A stretch of DNA of 64,000 nucleotides from NCBI GenBank assembly GCA_907163345.1, contig CAJQUN010000417.1, forward strand, positions 1 through 64,000, read 5' to 3'. Within the stretch, counting starts at the first letter, position 1; every line of letters starts with the position of its first letter. This stretch comes from Haberlea rhodopensis (Eukaryota > Streptophyta > Magnoliopsida > Lamiales > Gesneriaceae). The notes under the pieces are model-generated. The model was not told where the DNA came from. It made no database searches and was given only the letters and a program-made list of their open reading frames with translations. Shown piece by piece: positions 1 to 11,900 of this stretch. The position numbers and the translations under genes are program-made.

Positions 1-429
1 AAGTTTTTCTGGAAAATGGGTGGGAGTGTTTTTGAGGAGGTGTTATCATGCATGATAAGCTTATATATTGGAGAAACTTTGATGTAAAAACATGCTTAGT
101 AGTTTTGTGAAACCCATGGCATGTTTAGTTGAGCAAGGTTTATGTTATATGTGGTTAGTTTTTAATAGCATGAATAGAGGTGCTCAAGAATTCGGAAATG
201 AAAAATGTGCCCTGTTCCAGAAAAAGTTGATCCAGGTACTGTTTTAATGATCGATGTTTATGCATGTAGGTTTTGCTAAGGGTGTAATATTTGGTTTGAA
301 TACACTCAGGGTAGTGTAGTTCAAATGCTAGCATGATGGTCTTGGTATGTATATTGTCCTACATGTTAGATTTAAGGGTATGATTATCGGTGTTAAGCAA
401 TTCTGGAAAATCGCCGAAGTGGTAACAAG

Positions 430-596
430 GTTGGCGATCGATCGCCAAGGAAGGCCAAGGAGTCGATCGCGAATGTTCCAGTAAGTTTTGGCGATCGATC
501 GCCAATATAGTGGCGATCGATCGCTGAATGTTTTTTTGGTATGCGAGGCAGTAGCATCTCGCGATCGATCGGGGCTCATGGGCGATCGATCGCGAG
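430..596. repeat. CGATCGATCG palindrome array, A 5' LTR
   Basis: Five complete copies of the self-complementary 10-mer plus one shortened copy (TCGATCGC near 473) lie in about 165 bp. Most are extended to the 12-bp perfect palindrome GCGATCGATCGC. The matching array in the 3' LTR is at 7773-7930. Confidence 0.95.
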
Positions 597-942
597 ATGA
601 TATTGAAGGATTAATTTGGTTTTTATTTGGTTTTGCTTCCGGATTATTATGAGGTGCCTAATATTGTGTTGTGTGGCTATGTAGAACCATCCCAGGTGCC
701 AGCACAACCGAGGAGATAAAGTCGATTGACTCCTCTATCTTTTGAAAGGTACGTAAGCGACGTACGGGCATCCCAACGGTAACATGTACTTTATGTTTGT
801 CTTTATGACACATGATGAATGCAATGTGGTGCATTAAGATTATGATACATGTTTTTATGCATTGTTTTTGCATATGTATGTTGTGAAATATAGAGGTGTA
901 TTTCACGAGTCAAAGTTATCTTAGTAAGGATTTTAATGGCTT

Positions 943-1093
943 ACGCTAAAGTCCATTGGAAGCGATGAAGAATTCCGCTTACATGGAGTAGCAACGCTAA
1001 AGTCCATGGAAGCGATGAAGAATTCCGCTTACATGGAGTAGCAACGCTAAGTCCATTGGAAGCGATGAAGAATTCCGCTTACATGGAGTAGCA
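943..1093 (+). repeat. Three tandem hairpin repeats, A 5' LTR
   Basis: Units are 943-993, 994-1043 and 1044-1093. Each contains stem AAGCG/CGCTT around an A-rich loop and an outer CCAT/ATGG stem. Units two and three each lack one base relative to the first. The 3' LTR has three full 51-bp units. Confidence 0.9.
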
Positions 1094-1639
1094 AGAAGCA
1101 TTAAAATGTACTAATGATAAGGGCTCAGGATGAAATAAGGATTTAAGGGAAAGGAATGTCATGACATTGCATATCCATACATTCATTAATGTGTTTCTAT
1201 TATGAATTATGGTACAGGGACAACCAATGGGCGATATAAATGCTGGAAATACAGGAAGGACTTGTGTTTAAGATTTGCATTTATGCCTTACTTTCATATT
1301 ATGTTAAATATGAATTGTGTTATGCTCATGTGTTGGGGGTTGTCTTTGTAGGTGCTTTTGTTGACGAGAACCAGGGCCGGGGTTGATATGCTGAGCTGTA
1401 AGGAGTGCTACAGGATTAGCATGTTAGAGTTTTGTATAGCTTCTACTGAGTAGAGTAAGACTATGATGTAGTACCTTGTAGGAAGTATGTCTTTCCTTTT
1501 TGGAAACTTTTTGGTACTGTAATCTCTAAAGCTCAGGTTAATCAACACGGCACTTTACTCTGATATAATCACATGTATGTTTAGTTCTCTAAATTGCACC
1601 TTAATATCTTGATGTGATAACGGGGGGTCTCACATTTAG

Positions 1640-1652
1640 TGGTATCAGAGCC
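1640..1652 (+). promoter_or_regulatory. Primer-binding site of A (tRNA-iMet type)
   Basis: TGGTATCAGAGCC starts 5 nt after the LTR end. It is complementary to the 3' end of plant initiator tRNA-Met and would prime minus-strand DNA synthesis. Confidence 0.93.
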
Positions 1653-1852
1653 AGGTTAGATAACCAGGGAAGAGTGAAGGGTAGCCTTTAGAGACAAGTT
1701 GGCTAGGTATTCATTTAGGCATGCTTATGCATGTGATGCATATGGTTGTATACGTGATATACTAACATGCTTTGAATATTTTACTCTTGTTATCTAACGG
1801 CTTATATTATGAACTTGCTTTTTGGTATTGTTGTTAACTATTGTGTTGCAGC

Positions 1853-2906
1853 ATGGCGAACCTCAATGAAGAGGTAGGAGATATGGACAGTAGACATGCC
1901 AGTATTGCTCAGCCGAACCCCTTACCACCACCTGCTGTGGGCGTGGAGCCCAGTGTACAGATATACTGCCAGGGGAGCTCAGTTTGAAGCAGTTTCTGAG
2001 TTTCCATCCGCCCATGTTTGAGGGGACTGAGTCTGGTGAAGGTAGCTGAGGAGTGTTGGAACGTATTAGAGCAGATACTTGTGACTGCACCTTGTGCACC
2101 TCACGGCATGGCTGAGGTTAGCAGAGTTTCAGCTGGCTAAGAAGCCTGCTATGTGGTGGAAGACCACCGTGATGGAGCTGAGAGCTCTAGGTATGGCAGT
2201 TGACTGGACTGTATTCCGGACCCGTTCCTTAACCGGTATTTCTCTTCAGCTGCCAGACAATTAAAGGAGGATGAGTTCAACAGTTTGAAGCAGGGGTAGC
2301 ATGTCCGTAGCAGACTACGCTATGCAGTATTCCTCACTGCTGAGGTAGTGTACCTCATATTGCTGTCAGCAGCCATGCCAAGATGAGGAACTTTCTGAAA
2401 GGTCCTGAGGCCGGAGCTATTCGATAGGGTTTATCTCTAACAACCCCAGCTCGTTTGACGACGCCCTGACACGGGCAGAGTTGGCAAGAGATTGCCGTAG
2501 GCGCTACAAGGAGTTGTTGTACCCCCTTTTGTACCATCACAGAGGCCTACTACTGACAGTCTGAAGCCACGAGGGGATCAGTTTAAGGCTCGTGGGGCCT
2601 CATCATCTTCCAGGTTTAGTGGGAAGAAGTCTCATGACAGAAGCAGAACACCCGGGGGCACACACAAGGAAACAGGACAGAAGTAACCAGGTGTACCAAC
2701 TGCGGAGGATGGCATTTGTTACGTGACTGTCGAGGTTGCTATATTTGTGGCAAGATGGGCCACATAGCTCGGGGTTGCCCCAATCGGGCAAGTTCAGACG
2801 GATTCAGGGCCGAATAGGCCAAGGTTTGATGCTGGGAGGGCACCACAGAGGCAGCAGTTTGCACCACGACCCCTGGGAGGTCAGACGACAGGACCGCCGC
2901 AAGGAC
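1853..2906 (+). pseudogene. gag: Degenerate gag of element A
   Basis: The ATG at 1853 follows TGTGTTGCAGC, and the first residues (MANLNEEVGDMDS) resemble the gag start of element F. The frame breaks within about 45 codons. Further fragments in several frames still match the capsid region, for example around 2100-2400, and zinc-knuckle remnants lie near 2695-2790 (CYICGKMGHIARGC-like). The damage is mostly single-base indels, such as extra bases near 2043, 2298 and 2348. No functional Gag can be made. In an intact element Gag would form the cytoplasmic virus-like particle and bind genomic RNA. Confidence 0.85.
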
Positions 2907-5900
2907 AGATGTATGCACTGACCCGGGAGCAGGCCGAGGCAGCCCCAGAGGAGGTCATTGCTGGTACGTGTCATTTACTTACGTACCCTGCACTTATATT
3001 GATAGATACAGGTGCTTCCCATTCCTTTGTATCTACTGCCTTTGGTGGAAGGACAACCATTTGGTGCTCGTCTCTGTTACCACCACAGCCTCTCATGGTC
3101 TCGACACCCACACGGGGAAGCATGTGATATGCGGATCGACAGTTATTCAGATTGCCTCATTTATTTTGAGGGCAATGATCTGAGGGCCGATTTGATTCAG
3201 TTAGAGAGGCAGACTTTGACTGCCATTAATCGGCATTGATGTGTTGAGCAGATACCGACTATGGTAGATTGCCAAAAGAGGATGGTTCGTTTTCTGTCTG
3301 ATCAGGGGTTTCCAGTGGAACTTTTTATGGGGGACGGCTCTCGTCCAACAGATACCAGTAAGCTCGGCGGTTAAGATGATGTCGCGGTTATTGGAACGTG
3401 ACCATACTGGGTACCTTATTTATGCTATGGATGCTTCAGAGGAGAAAGGAGTGAGAGCCGAGGACATTCCAGTTGTGGCGGAGTTCAGTGATGTGTTTTT
3501 CCAGATGAGATTCCGGGATTTCCGCCTGTCAGGGATGTGGAGTTTGCTATTGAGTTGCCTGCCCAGGGACATCAGCCATTTCTCGTGCCCATACAGGATG
3601 GCACCGGCAGAGCTGAGGGAGCTGAAGGTACAGTTACAGGAGCTCCTCGACAAGGGATACATCCGTCCTAGTGTATCGCCTTGGGGTGCGCCAGTCTTGT
3701 TCGTGAAAGAAAAGAAGGATGGATCAATGCGTCTGTGCATTGACTACAGGCAACTGAACAAGGCTACAGTGAAGAACAGATATCCGCTTCCGAGGATTGA
3801 TGATCTGTTCGACCAACTTCAGGGTACGGAGGTGTACTCCAAGATAGATTTGAGGTCAGGCTATCACCAGGTACGGGTTAGAGCTGGTGATGTCCAAAAG
3901 ACGGCTTTTAGAACTCGGTATGGGCACTATGAGTTCTTGGTGATGCCGTTCGGTGTAACAAATGCACCTGCAGTCTTTATGAGCCTGATGAACAGAGTAT
4001 TTCAGGAGTACCTCGATCAGTTTGTGATCGTGTTTATTGATGACATCCTAGTCTATTCGAGGAATGAGGAGGATCATGCCGATCATCTGAGGACAGTACT
4101 CCAGATCCTCAGAGATCATCAGTTGTACGCCAAACTCAGCAAGTGTGAGTTTTGGCTGAACAGTGTTGCATTTTTGGGCCATATCATATCCCGAGAGGGG
4201 ATATCAGTAGACCCGAGGAAGATAGAGGCAGTTATGGATTGGTCTACCCCTACTTCAGTCAGTGAGATTCGAAGTTTTCTTGGTCTGGCTGGCTATTATC
4301 GACGTTTCGTCGAGGGTTTCTCAAAGATCGCCAAGCCACTTACCCAGCTGACTCAGAAGGGAGTCCCATTTTGTTGGTCAGAGGCTTGTGAGCAGAGCTT
4401 CCGGGAATTAAAGCACAGACTGACTACTGCGCCAGTTCTAGTGATACCCAAGGAGAACAAAGGATTTGTTCTTTATACCGATGCATCTCTACAGGGATTA
4501 GGGTGCGTGCTGATGCAGGACAGACATGTAGTGGCTTACGCTTCGAGACAGTTGAAGCCACATGAGACGAGGTATCCAGTCCATGATCTGGAGTTGGCAG
4601 CTATAGTGTTCGCCTTGAAGATATGGCGACACTACTTATACGGTACCTCATTTACCATCTTCACTGATCACAAGAGCCTGAAATTCTTGTTTACACAGGC
4701 TGAGCTGAACATGAGGCAGAGGAGATGGATGGACCTGCTGAAGGACTACGATTGTGAAATCGAATATCACCCGGGAAAAGCAAATTTGACAGCCGACGCT
4801 TTGAGTCGGAAGGTGAGGAGCACAGCAGAGGATGCTATGTCTCTGTCAGCTATGTTTGGCTCCTACTGCCATTTGGGATTCGATTATGATGTATCTTCTT
4901 CACCAGTACAGGTTTTGACCTTGCTAGCTGAGCCTGTTATATTTGATCACATCAGGAAGGCTCAGGGGACCGATGTAGAGGTTCAGAGATGGATGTTAGT
5001 GGTTCATTCAGGACAGCCATCGAGATTCAGAGTGGCTGATGACGGTTCTCTGAGGCTCGGCGACAGATGGGTGGTTCCAGATACAACCGAGTTGCGCCAA
5101 GGTATATTACAGCGAGCTCATTGCAGCAGGATGAGTGTCCATCCAGGTGGGAAGAAGATGTATAAGGATCTACGCAGCCAGTTCTGGTGGAGGCGTATGA
5201 AACAGGATGTCACCCTCTTTTGTCAAGCGTTGTTTGATTTGTCAGCAAGTGAAAGCTGAGAGACAAAGGCCTGGAGGTGAACTAAGAAGTTTAGAGGTAC
5301 CCGAGTGGAAGTGGCAGCACGTATCTATGGATTTCGTGACCCACTTGCCGAGGACTGTTTCGGGTTTTGATGCCATCTGGGTAGTCGTGGACAGGTTGAC
5401 TAAGAGTGCTCATTTCATTCCCTACTGTATGACCTTCACGCACTTAAGAATGGCGCAGTTATATGTCAGAGATGTGGTGAGATTGCACGGGATCCCTGTT
5501 TCGATTGTGTCAGATCGAGATCCGCGGTTTACATCTCACTTTTGGGAGGGTCTGCAGACAGCTCTAGGTACAGAGTTGAGGTTGAGCACAGGCCTATCAT
5601 CCCCAGACGGACGGACAGACCGAGCGTACGATACAGACGCTCGAAGATATGTTGAGGGCTTGTGTGCTGGAGTTCGACACTTCATGGCAGGACTCGATAG
5701 CCTTGGTGGAATTTTCTTACAACAACAGCTACCAGGCAAGTATTTCAGATGGCTCCTTTCGAGGCCCTCTATGGTAGGCGTTGTAGGTCACCCTTGTGTT
5801 GGGATGACATGGACCGTAAGTCGGTTGGAGGACCTGAGTTGATTCAGGAAATGGAAGAGAAAGTTAAGGTTATCAGAACAAGATGAAGGCAGCTCAGGAT

Positions 5901-6403
5901 AGACAGGCAGCATATGCCAATCAGCGGCGTAGACCGTTGGAGTTTCAGTTAGGCGACAGAGTGTTTTTAAAGATCTCACCCTTCAGAGGCGTAGTACGGT
6001 TTGGGATGCGAGGGAAATTATCCCCGAGGTACGTAGGGCCGTATGAGATCTTACAGCGTATTGGTACTCTGGCATACCGGTTGGCTTTACCGCCCTCTCT
6101 GTCTGGCATACACGACGTTTTTCATGTGTCTATGCTGAGGAAGTATGAGCCAGATCCCTCACATGTGTTGCAGCCTTCAGAGGTTCAGATTGAGTCCGAT
6201 GTTTCTTATGTGGAGCGGCCTATCAGGATTTTGGATAGAGCAGACCGCAGACTTCGGAACAAGGTTATATTCCTATGATCAAGGTACAGTGGGATCGTAG
6301 GGGTGTCGAGGAGGCCACGTGGGAGACAGAGCGACACATGGTGCAGTACTATCCAGAACTGTTTTCTGGTATGCGTTTATGTACTTGTTTTATTTCTAGT
6401 TAG
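2907..6403 (+). pseudogene. pol: Degenerate pol of element A (PR-RT-RH-INT-chromodomain)
   Basis: A protease fragment with LILIDTGASHSFV lies near 2990-3035. A long open stretch, 3376-5259, carries reverse transcriptase (LCIDYRQLN, and the catalytic motif FIDD near 4033) and RNase H (LYTDASLQGLG, TDHKSLKFL, ADALSRK). A frameshift near 5215 moves integrase into another frame (5207-5842), where CLICQ, MDFVTHLP and SDRDPRFTSHFW are seen. More frameshifts near 5600-5630, 5870 and 6268 precede the integrase tail and the chromodomain (about 6280-6395, matching element B's RRGVEEATWET). The intact equivalent would copy the RNA and target chromatin. This copy is non-functional. Confidence 0.93.
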
Positions 6404-6413
6404 CAGCATGTTT

Positions 6414-6448
6414 GATTTCGGGACGAAATCTTATAAGTAGGGGAGTAT
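6414..6448 (+). promoter_or_regulatory. Stem GATTTCG/CGAAATC plus polypurine tract of A
   Basis: GATTTCG (6414-6420), loop GGA and CGAAATC (6424-6430) form a perfect 7-bp stem. AAGTAGGGGAGTA (6435-6447) follows and is the likely plus-strand primer just before the 3' LTR. Confidence 0.8.
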
Positions 6449-7772
6449 TGTGATATCCCCGAAATGATTATGTGGGTAATCATGCATTTAAGGGTGGTTA
6501 ATTATGAACCTATATGTTTAAAGCGTTTGTATGTGGGATTAATTTATTTAATTTGATGATGTGGTTTAGGAAGCATGTTAGGTGTTTTAATTGTTGTGTT
6601 GATGTGGTAGAATAATAATATATCGAGGAGGGATATTTTATACATCGTATGAAATACCGGGACACAATTAAACACCACAAACCACCCCACATGCAACCAC
6701 CCAACCCCCACTTGCAGCCAAACCCACGCCCCTCCCCTGTTTTCTGGGAAAGCAGATTGACTTATAGGCATGTTTGGACTTAGATATTTTGAGTCTTGCC
6801 TCTTCCAAAAGCTCCTTCTTTTTCCCTTCATTTCTCTGCAACTTGGTCGAGTTCCAGGAGAAAAGTGATCGGGTTTCATGCTTCTTTTCATATAGAAAAT
6901 CGAAGGGCAAAAGTGGTGAGGAGTCACATTTTTTCCCAGTTTTCAAGTTTCCTGGCATGCTTGTTCTTTGTAGCAGTTTTGGCATGATAGTTTAGGGTAT
7001 GATGTTATCTTGTTATGAATACCTTTTTGGGATGTTTGTGAAGCCTCTAGCATGTTTAGTTAAGAAACTTGCATGCTTTATGTGCTATATTTATGCTAGA
7101 GAAAAGGGCTCCTCGAACACCCGAGCAGAGAAGTACTCTGTTTTCCATGTTAGGAAGGGTTTTACCATGATGTTTCGAAGCATGCTAACTTAGGTTTTGG
7201 TTGAACCTTTGATGTGTTTCTATGTATGGTAACTTGTTGAAGGTACCAGTATATTTCCTTGAGCATATTGCATGTGTTATGTGAAAGATTTAATCATGTG
7301 AAAGGTAGTGTTCGAAAATTCTGGGCAAGGTTCAAATGCCCTGTTTTCTGGAAATATATGTGCGAAGAGTACTTTTATGAAGGTGTTATCATGCATGATA
7401 AGCTTATATATTGGAGAAACTTTGATGTAAAAACATGCTTAGTAGTTTTGTGAAACCCATGGCATGTTTAGTTGAGCAAGGTTTATGTTATATGTGTTAG
7501 TTTTAATAGCATGAATAGAGGTGCTCAAGAATTCTGGAAATGAAAATGTGCCCTGTTCCAGAAAAAGTTGATCCAGTACTTGTTTTAATGATCGATGTTT
7601 ATGCATGTAGGTTTATGCTAAGGGTGTATATTTGGTTTGAATACACTCAGGGTAGTGTAGTTCAAATGCTAGCATGATGGTCTTGGTATGTATATTGTCC
7701 TACATGTTAGATTTAAGGGTATGATTATCGGTGTTAAGCAATTCTGGAAAATCGCCGAAGGAACAAGGTTGG

Positions 7773-7930
7773 CGATCGATCGCCAAGGAGGCAGGATCGA
7801 TCGCGATGTTCCAGTAAGTTTTGGCGATCGATCGCCAATATAGTGGCGATCGATCGCGGATTGAATTTTTCTGGTATGCGAGGGCAGTAGCATCTCGCGA
7901 TCGATCGGGGCTCATGGGCGATCGATCGCG
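7773..7930. repeat. CGATCGATCG palindrome array, A 3' LTR
   Basis: Five full copies and one GGATCGATCGCG variant, with the same layout as the 5' LTR array. Confidence 0.95.
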
Positions 7931-8279
7931 AGATGATATTAAAGGATTTGTTTGGTTTTTATTTGGTTTTGCTTCCGGATTATTATGAGGTGCCTAATAT
8001 TGTGTTGTGTGGCTATGTAGAACCATCCCAGGTGCCAGCACAACCGAGGAGATAAAGTCGATTGACTCCTCTATCTTTTGAAAGGTACGTAAGCGACGTA
8101 CGGGCATCCCAACGGTAACATGTACTTTATGTTTGTCTTTATGACACATGATGAATGCAATGTGGTGCATTAAGATTATGATACATGTTTTTATGCATTG
8201 TTTTTGCATATGTATGTTGTGAAATATAAGAGGTGTATTTCACGAGTCAAAGTTATCTTAGTAAGGATTTTAATGGCTT

Positions 8280-8432
8280 ACGCTAAAGTCCATTGGAAGC
8301 GATGAAGAATTCCGCTTACATGGAGTAGCAACGCTAAAGTCCATTGGAAGCGATGAAGAATTCCGCTTACATGGAGTAGCAACGCTAAAGTCCATTGGAA
8401 GCGATGAAGAATTCCGCTTACATGGAGTAGCA
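8280..8432 (+). repeat. Three tandem hairpin repeats, A 3' LTR
   Basis: Three 51-bp units, 8280-8330, 8331-8381 and 8382-8432, appear identical by eye. Each has the stems CCAT/ATGG and AAGCG/CGCTT. Confidence 0.93.
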
Positions 8433-8978
8433 AGAAGCATTAAAATGTACTAATGATAAGGGCTCAGGATGAAATAAGGATTTAAGGGAAAAGGAATGTC
8501 ATGACATTGCATATCCATACATTCATATAATGTGTTTCTATTATGAATTATGGTACAGGGACAACCAATGGGCGATATAAATGCTGGAAATACGGGAAGG
8601 ACTTGTGTTTAAGATTTGCATTTATGCCTTACTTTCATATTATGTTAAATATGAATTGTGTTATGCTCATGTGTTGGGGGTTGTCTTTGTAGGTGCTTTT
8701 GTTGACGAGAACCAGGGCCGGGGTTGATATGCTGAGCTGTAAGGAGTGCTACAGGATTAGCATGATAGAGTTTTAGTATAGCTTCTACTGAGTAGAGTAA
8801 GACTATGATGTAGTACCTTTGTAGGAAGTATGTCTTTCCTTTTTGGAACTTTTTGGTACTGTAATCTCTAAAGCTCAGGTTAATCAACACGGCACTTTAC
8901 TCTGATATAATCACATGTATGTTTAGTTCTCTAAATTGCACCTTAATATCTTGATGTGATAACGGGGTCTCACAACAG

Positions 8979-11900
8979 GTGTATGCTTTGACGAGGGAGC
9001 AGGCTACAGCGGCTCCGGAGGAAGTGATAGCGGGTACGTGTCTTTTATTTACGCACCCTGCTCTTATATTGATAGACACAGGTGCGTCACACTCTTTTGT
9101 GTCGATGAGTTTTGTTGAAAGGCACCACATATGCACTTCTCCGTCGCCCATGCCTCTTATGGTCTCGACCCCCGCTGGAAGAAGTTTGACTACGGATCAG
9201 ATTGTCTATGAGGATAATGAGTTAAGATCAGATTTGATTGTGCTGGGAATGACAGACTTCGATTGCATTGTGGGCATCGATGTTCTGAACAAGTATCAGG
9301 CAGTCGTAAACTGCAGGCAAAGGACTGTCCGATTCAGGTCTGATATGGGAGTCCAGTGGACATTCTTTGGGGATGGTTCTCGCCCAAAGATTCCGTTGAT
9401 ATCTGCTGTTAAGAGGGCACAGTTATTGGAACGAGGTCATACAGGATATCTTATATATGCTGTTGATATGACGAAAAAGGGGAAGGAGTTAAAGGTTGAG
9501 GATGTGCCCGTAGTGGCAGAGTTTGCTGACGTCTTTCCGGAGGAAATTCCCGGATTCCCACCGACGAGAGAGGTCGAGTTTGGGATTGAGTTACTACCAG
9601 GGATGTCTGCAATTTCTCGTGCCCCGTATAGGATGGAACCAGCTGAGTTAAGGGAGTTAAAGATTCAGTTGCAAGAACTCCTTGACAAGGGCTACATACG
9701 CCCTAGCGTATCGCCCTGGGGTGCGCCTGTCTTATTTGTTAAGAAGAAAGATGGATCGATGCGTCTCTGCATTGACTACAGACAACTGAATAAAGCTACA
9801 GTAAAGAACAAATATCCACTTCCGAGGATCGATGACTTGTTCGATCAGTTGCAGGGTACGAGGCTTTATAGTAAGATCGATCTGAGGTCGGGGTACCATC
9901 AGATTCGAGTAAGAGAAGACGATGTTCAGAAGACGGCATTCAGGACTAGATATGGGCACTATGAATTCCTGGTCATGCCTTTTGGGGTGACGAATGCCCC
10001 AGCTGTTTTCATGAGTTTGATGAACAGAGTGTTCCAGCCATATTTGGACCAGTTCGTCATAGTCTTCATTGACGACATACTTATTTACTCTCGGACTGAA
10101 GAAGAGCATGTAAGGCACTTGAGGATAGTACTTCAGATCCTTAGGGATCATCAACTATACGCAAAGCTTAGTAAGTGCGAGTTCTGGTTGGACAGCGTGG
10201 TATTCTTGGGCCATGTCATATCTAGCCATGGGATATCTGTAGATCCCATGAAGATTGAAGCTGTGTTAGAGTGGGCTGCACCCACTTCTGTACCGGAGAT
10301 ACGGAGTTTCCTCGGTTTGGCAGGTTATTACCGACATTTCGTCGAAGGTTTCTCGAAGATTGCCAAACCCCTGACACAGCTGACTCAGAAAGGAGTCCCC
10401 TTCTTTTGGTCTGAGGCTTGTGAGGAAAGTTTTCAAGAACTGAAACGTCGCTTGACTACAGCGCCTGTATTGGTGATTCCGTCTGAGAATAAGAGGTTTG
10501 CCTTGTATACGGATGCGTCACTGCAGGGTTTGGGTTGCGTGTTGATGCAAGATAAGCACGTGGTGGCTTATGCATCGAGGCAGCTGAAGCCACACGAGGC
10601 TAGGTACCCAGTGCATGATTTGGAACTGGCGGCCATCATATTTGCCTTGAAGATCTGGAGGCATTACTTGTATGGCACGTCTTTCACTATATATACGGAC
10701 CATAAGAGCCTGAAGTTCTTATTCACTCAAGCAGAGTTGAATATGAGGCAAAGAAGGTGGATGGATTTGCTCAAAGACTATGACTGTGAGATTGAGTACC
10801 ATCCAGGTAAAGCAAACTTGATAGCAGACGCCTTAAGTCGGAAGGTGAAGAGTACTGCAGAGGATGTCATGTGTTTGTCAACTTTGATGACTTCTTACTG
10901 CCATCTGGGCTATGATTTAGATGTAGACACATCGCCTGTACGAGTGACGACCTTATTGGCAGAGCCAGATATATTTGAGGCAATCAGGAAGGCCCAGAAG
11001 TCGGATAGTGAGGTTCTGAGATGGACATCGTTGATACTTCAGGGTCAGCCATCTAAGTTCAGAGTGGCTGAGGATGATTCTTTGAGACTGGGCAACCGAT
11101 GGGTAGTCCCAGATGCACCAGAACTGCATAGGGGAATATTGGAGCGAGCTCACAGTAGTCGGTTCAGTATCCACCCAGGGGGAAAGAAAATGTACAAAGA
11201 CCTATGCGATCAATTCTGGTGGAGACGCATGAAGCGTGAGGTGATCACTTTTGTTAAAAGATGTCTGATTTGTCAGTAGGTAAAGGCAGAGAAGCAGAGG
11301 CCTGGTGGCGAGCTGAGGAGCTTAGAGGTGCCTGAATGGAAGTGGGAGCATATATCTATGGACTTCGTGACCCACTTGCCGAGGACGGCCTCAGGATTCG
11401 ATGCGATCTGGGTGATCGTAGATAGGCTGACGAAGACGGCTCATTTCATCCCTTACAGTATGTCATATACATACTTGAAGATGGCCCAGATGTATATACG
11501 GGATGTGGTGAGATTGCATGGTATTCCAGTCTCGATAGTGTCTGACAGGGACCCGAGGTTCACTTCGCATTTATGGGAGGGTCTCCAGACAGCTTTGGGC
11601 ACAGAGGTGAGACTGAGTACGGCCTATCACCCTCAGACAGACGGCCAAACAGAGCGTACCATTCAGACGCTCGAGGACATGTTGAGGGCATGTATTTTGG
11701 AGTTTGATACTCCGTGGCAGGATTCAGTGCCGCTGGTGGAGTTCTCCTATAACAACAGTTATCAGGCAAGCATTCAAATGGCTCCTTTTGAAGCTCTGTA
11801 TGGACGACGATGTAGATCACCACTGTATTGGGAGGACTTGACTAGCAAAGCGGTCGGAGGAACGGATATGATCAAGGATATGGAAGATAAGATAAAGTTG

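Larger units (their letters stand above)
1..1634 (+). repeat. 5' LTR of element A (3' portion)
   Basis: This matches 7344-8974 of the 3' LTR and ends in TCTCACA, directly followed by the primer-binding site. It carries, in order, a CGATCGATCG array (about 430-596), the box GTAGAACCATCCCAGGT, the GTACGT/ACGTAC inverted repeat (748-770), three 50-51 bp hairpin repeats (943-1093), GGGACAACC (1217-1225) paired with GGTTGTC (about 1338-1344), and a TCTACT-G-AGTAGA dyad near 1440-1453. Small indels and substitutions separate it from the 3' LTR. Confidence 0.93.
1..8974 (+). mobile_element. Element A: Ty3/gypsy chromovirus, degenerate, 5' LTR cut by window edge
   Basis: Order seen: partial 5' LTR, tRNA-iMet primer-binding site, broken gag, broken PR-RT-RH-INT-chromodomain, polypurine tract, full 3' LTR. 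The two LTRs align from position 38 (equivalent to 7381), so about 0.9 kb of the 5' LTR lies before the window. Immediately after the 3' LTR the sequence enters the protease region of element B in mid-ORF, which indicates that A inserted into B. The expected 5-bp duplication would be ACAGG (8975-8979), with its partner outside the window. Chromodomain, long LTRs and PBS fit the Tekay/Del lineage; lineage assignment is inference. Confidence 0.93.
6449..8974 (+). repeat. 3' LTR of element A, complete (2526 bp)
   Basis: It starts TGTGATATCCCCGAAATG and ends TCTCACA. A TATA-like GATATTTTATACAT (about 6628-6641) lies in the palindrome ATATC..GATAT. The modules follow the same order as in the 5' LTR: CGATCGATCG array 7773-7930, GTACGT/ACGTAC box near 8084-8106, hairpin repeats 8280-8432, and the ACAGGGACAACC and GGGGGTTGTCTTTGTAGG boxes. 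U3 is complete here, so this copy shows the promoter that the window edge removes from the 5' LTR. Confidence 0.93.

Noticed and set aside
943..1093. Direct repeats resembling a CRISPR array.
   Set aside because: The units are contiguous without unique spacers and sit in a plant LTR; they are a minisatellite.
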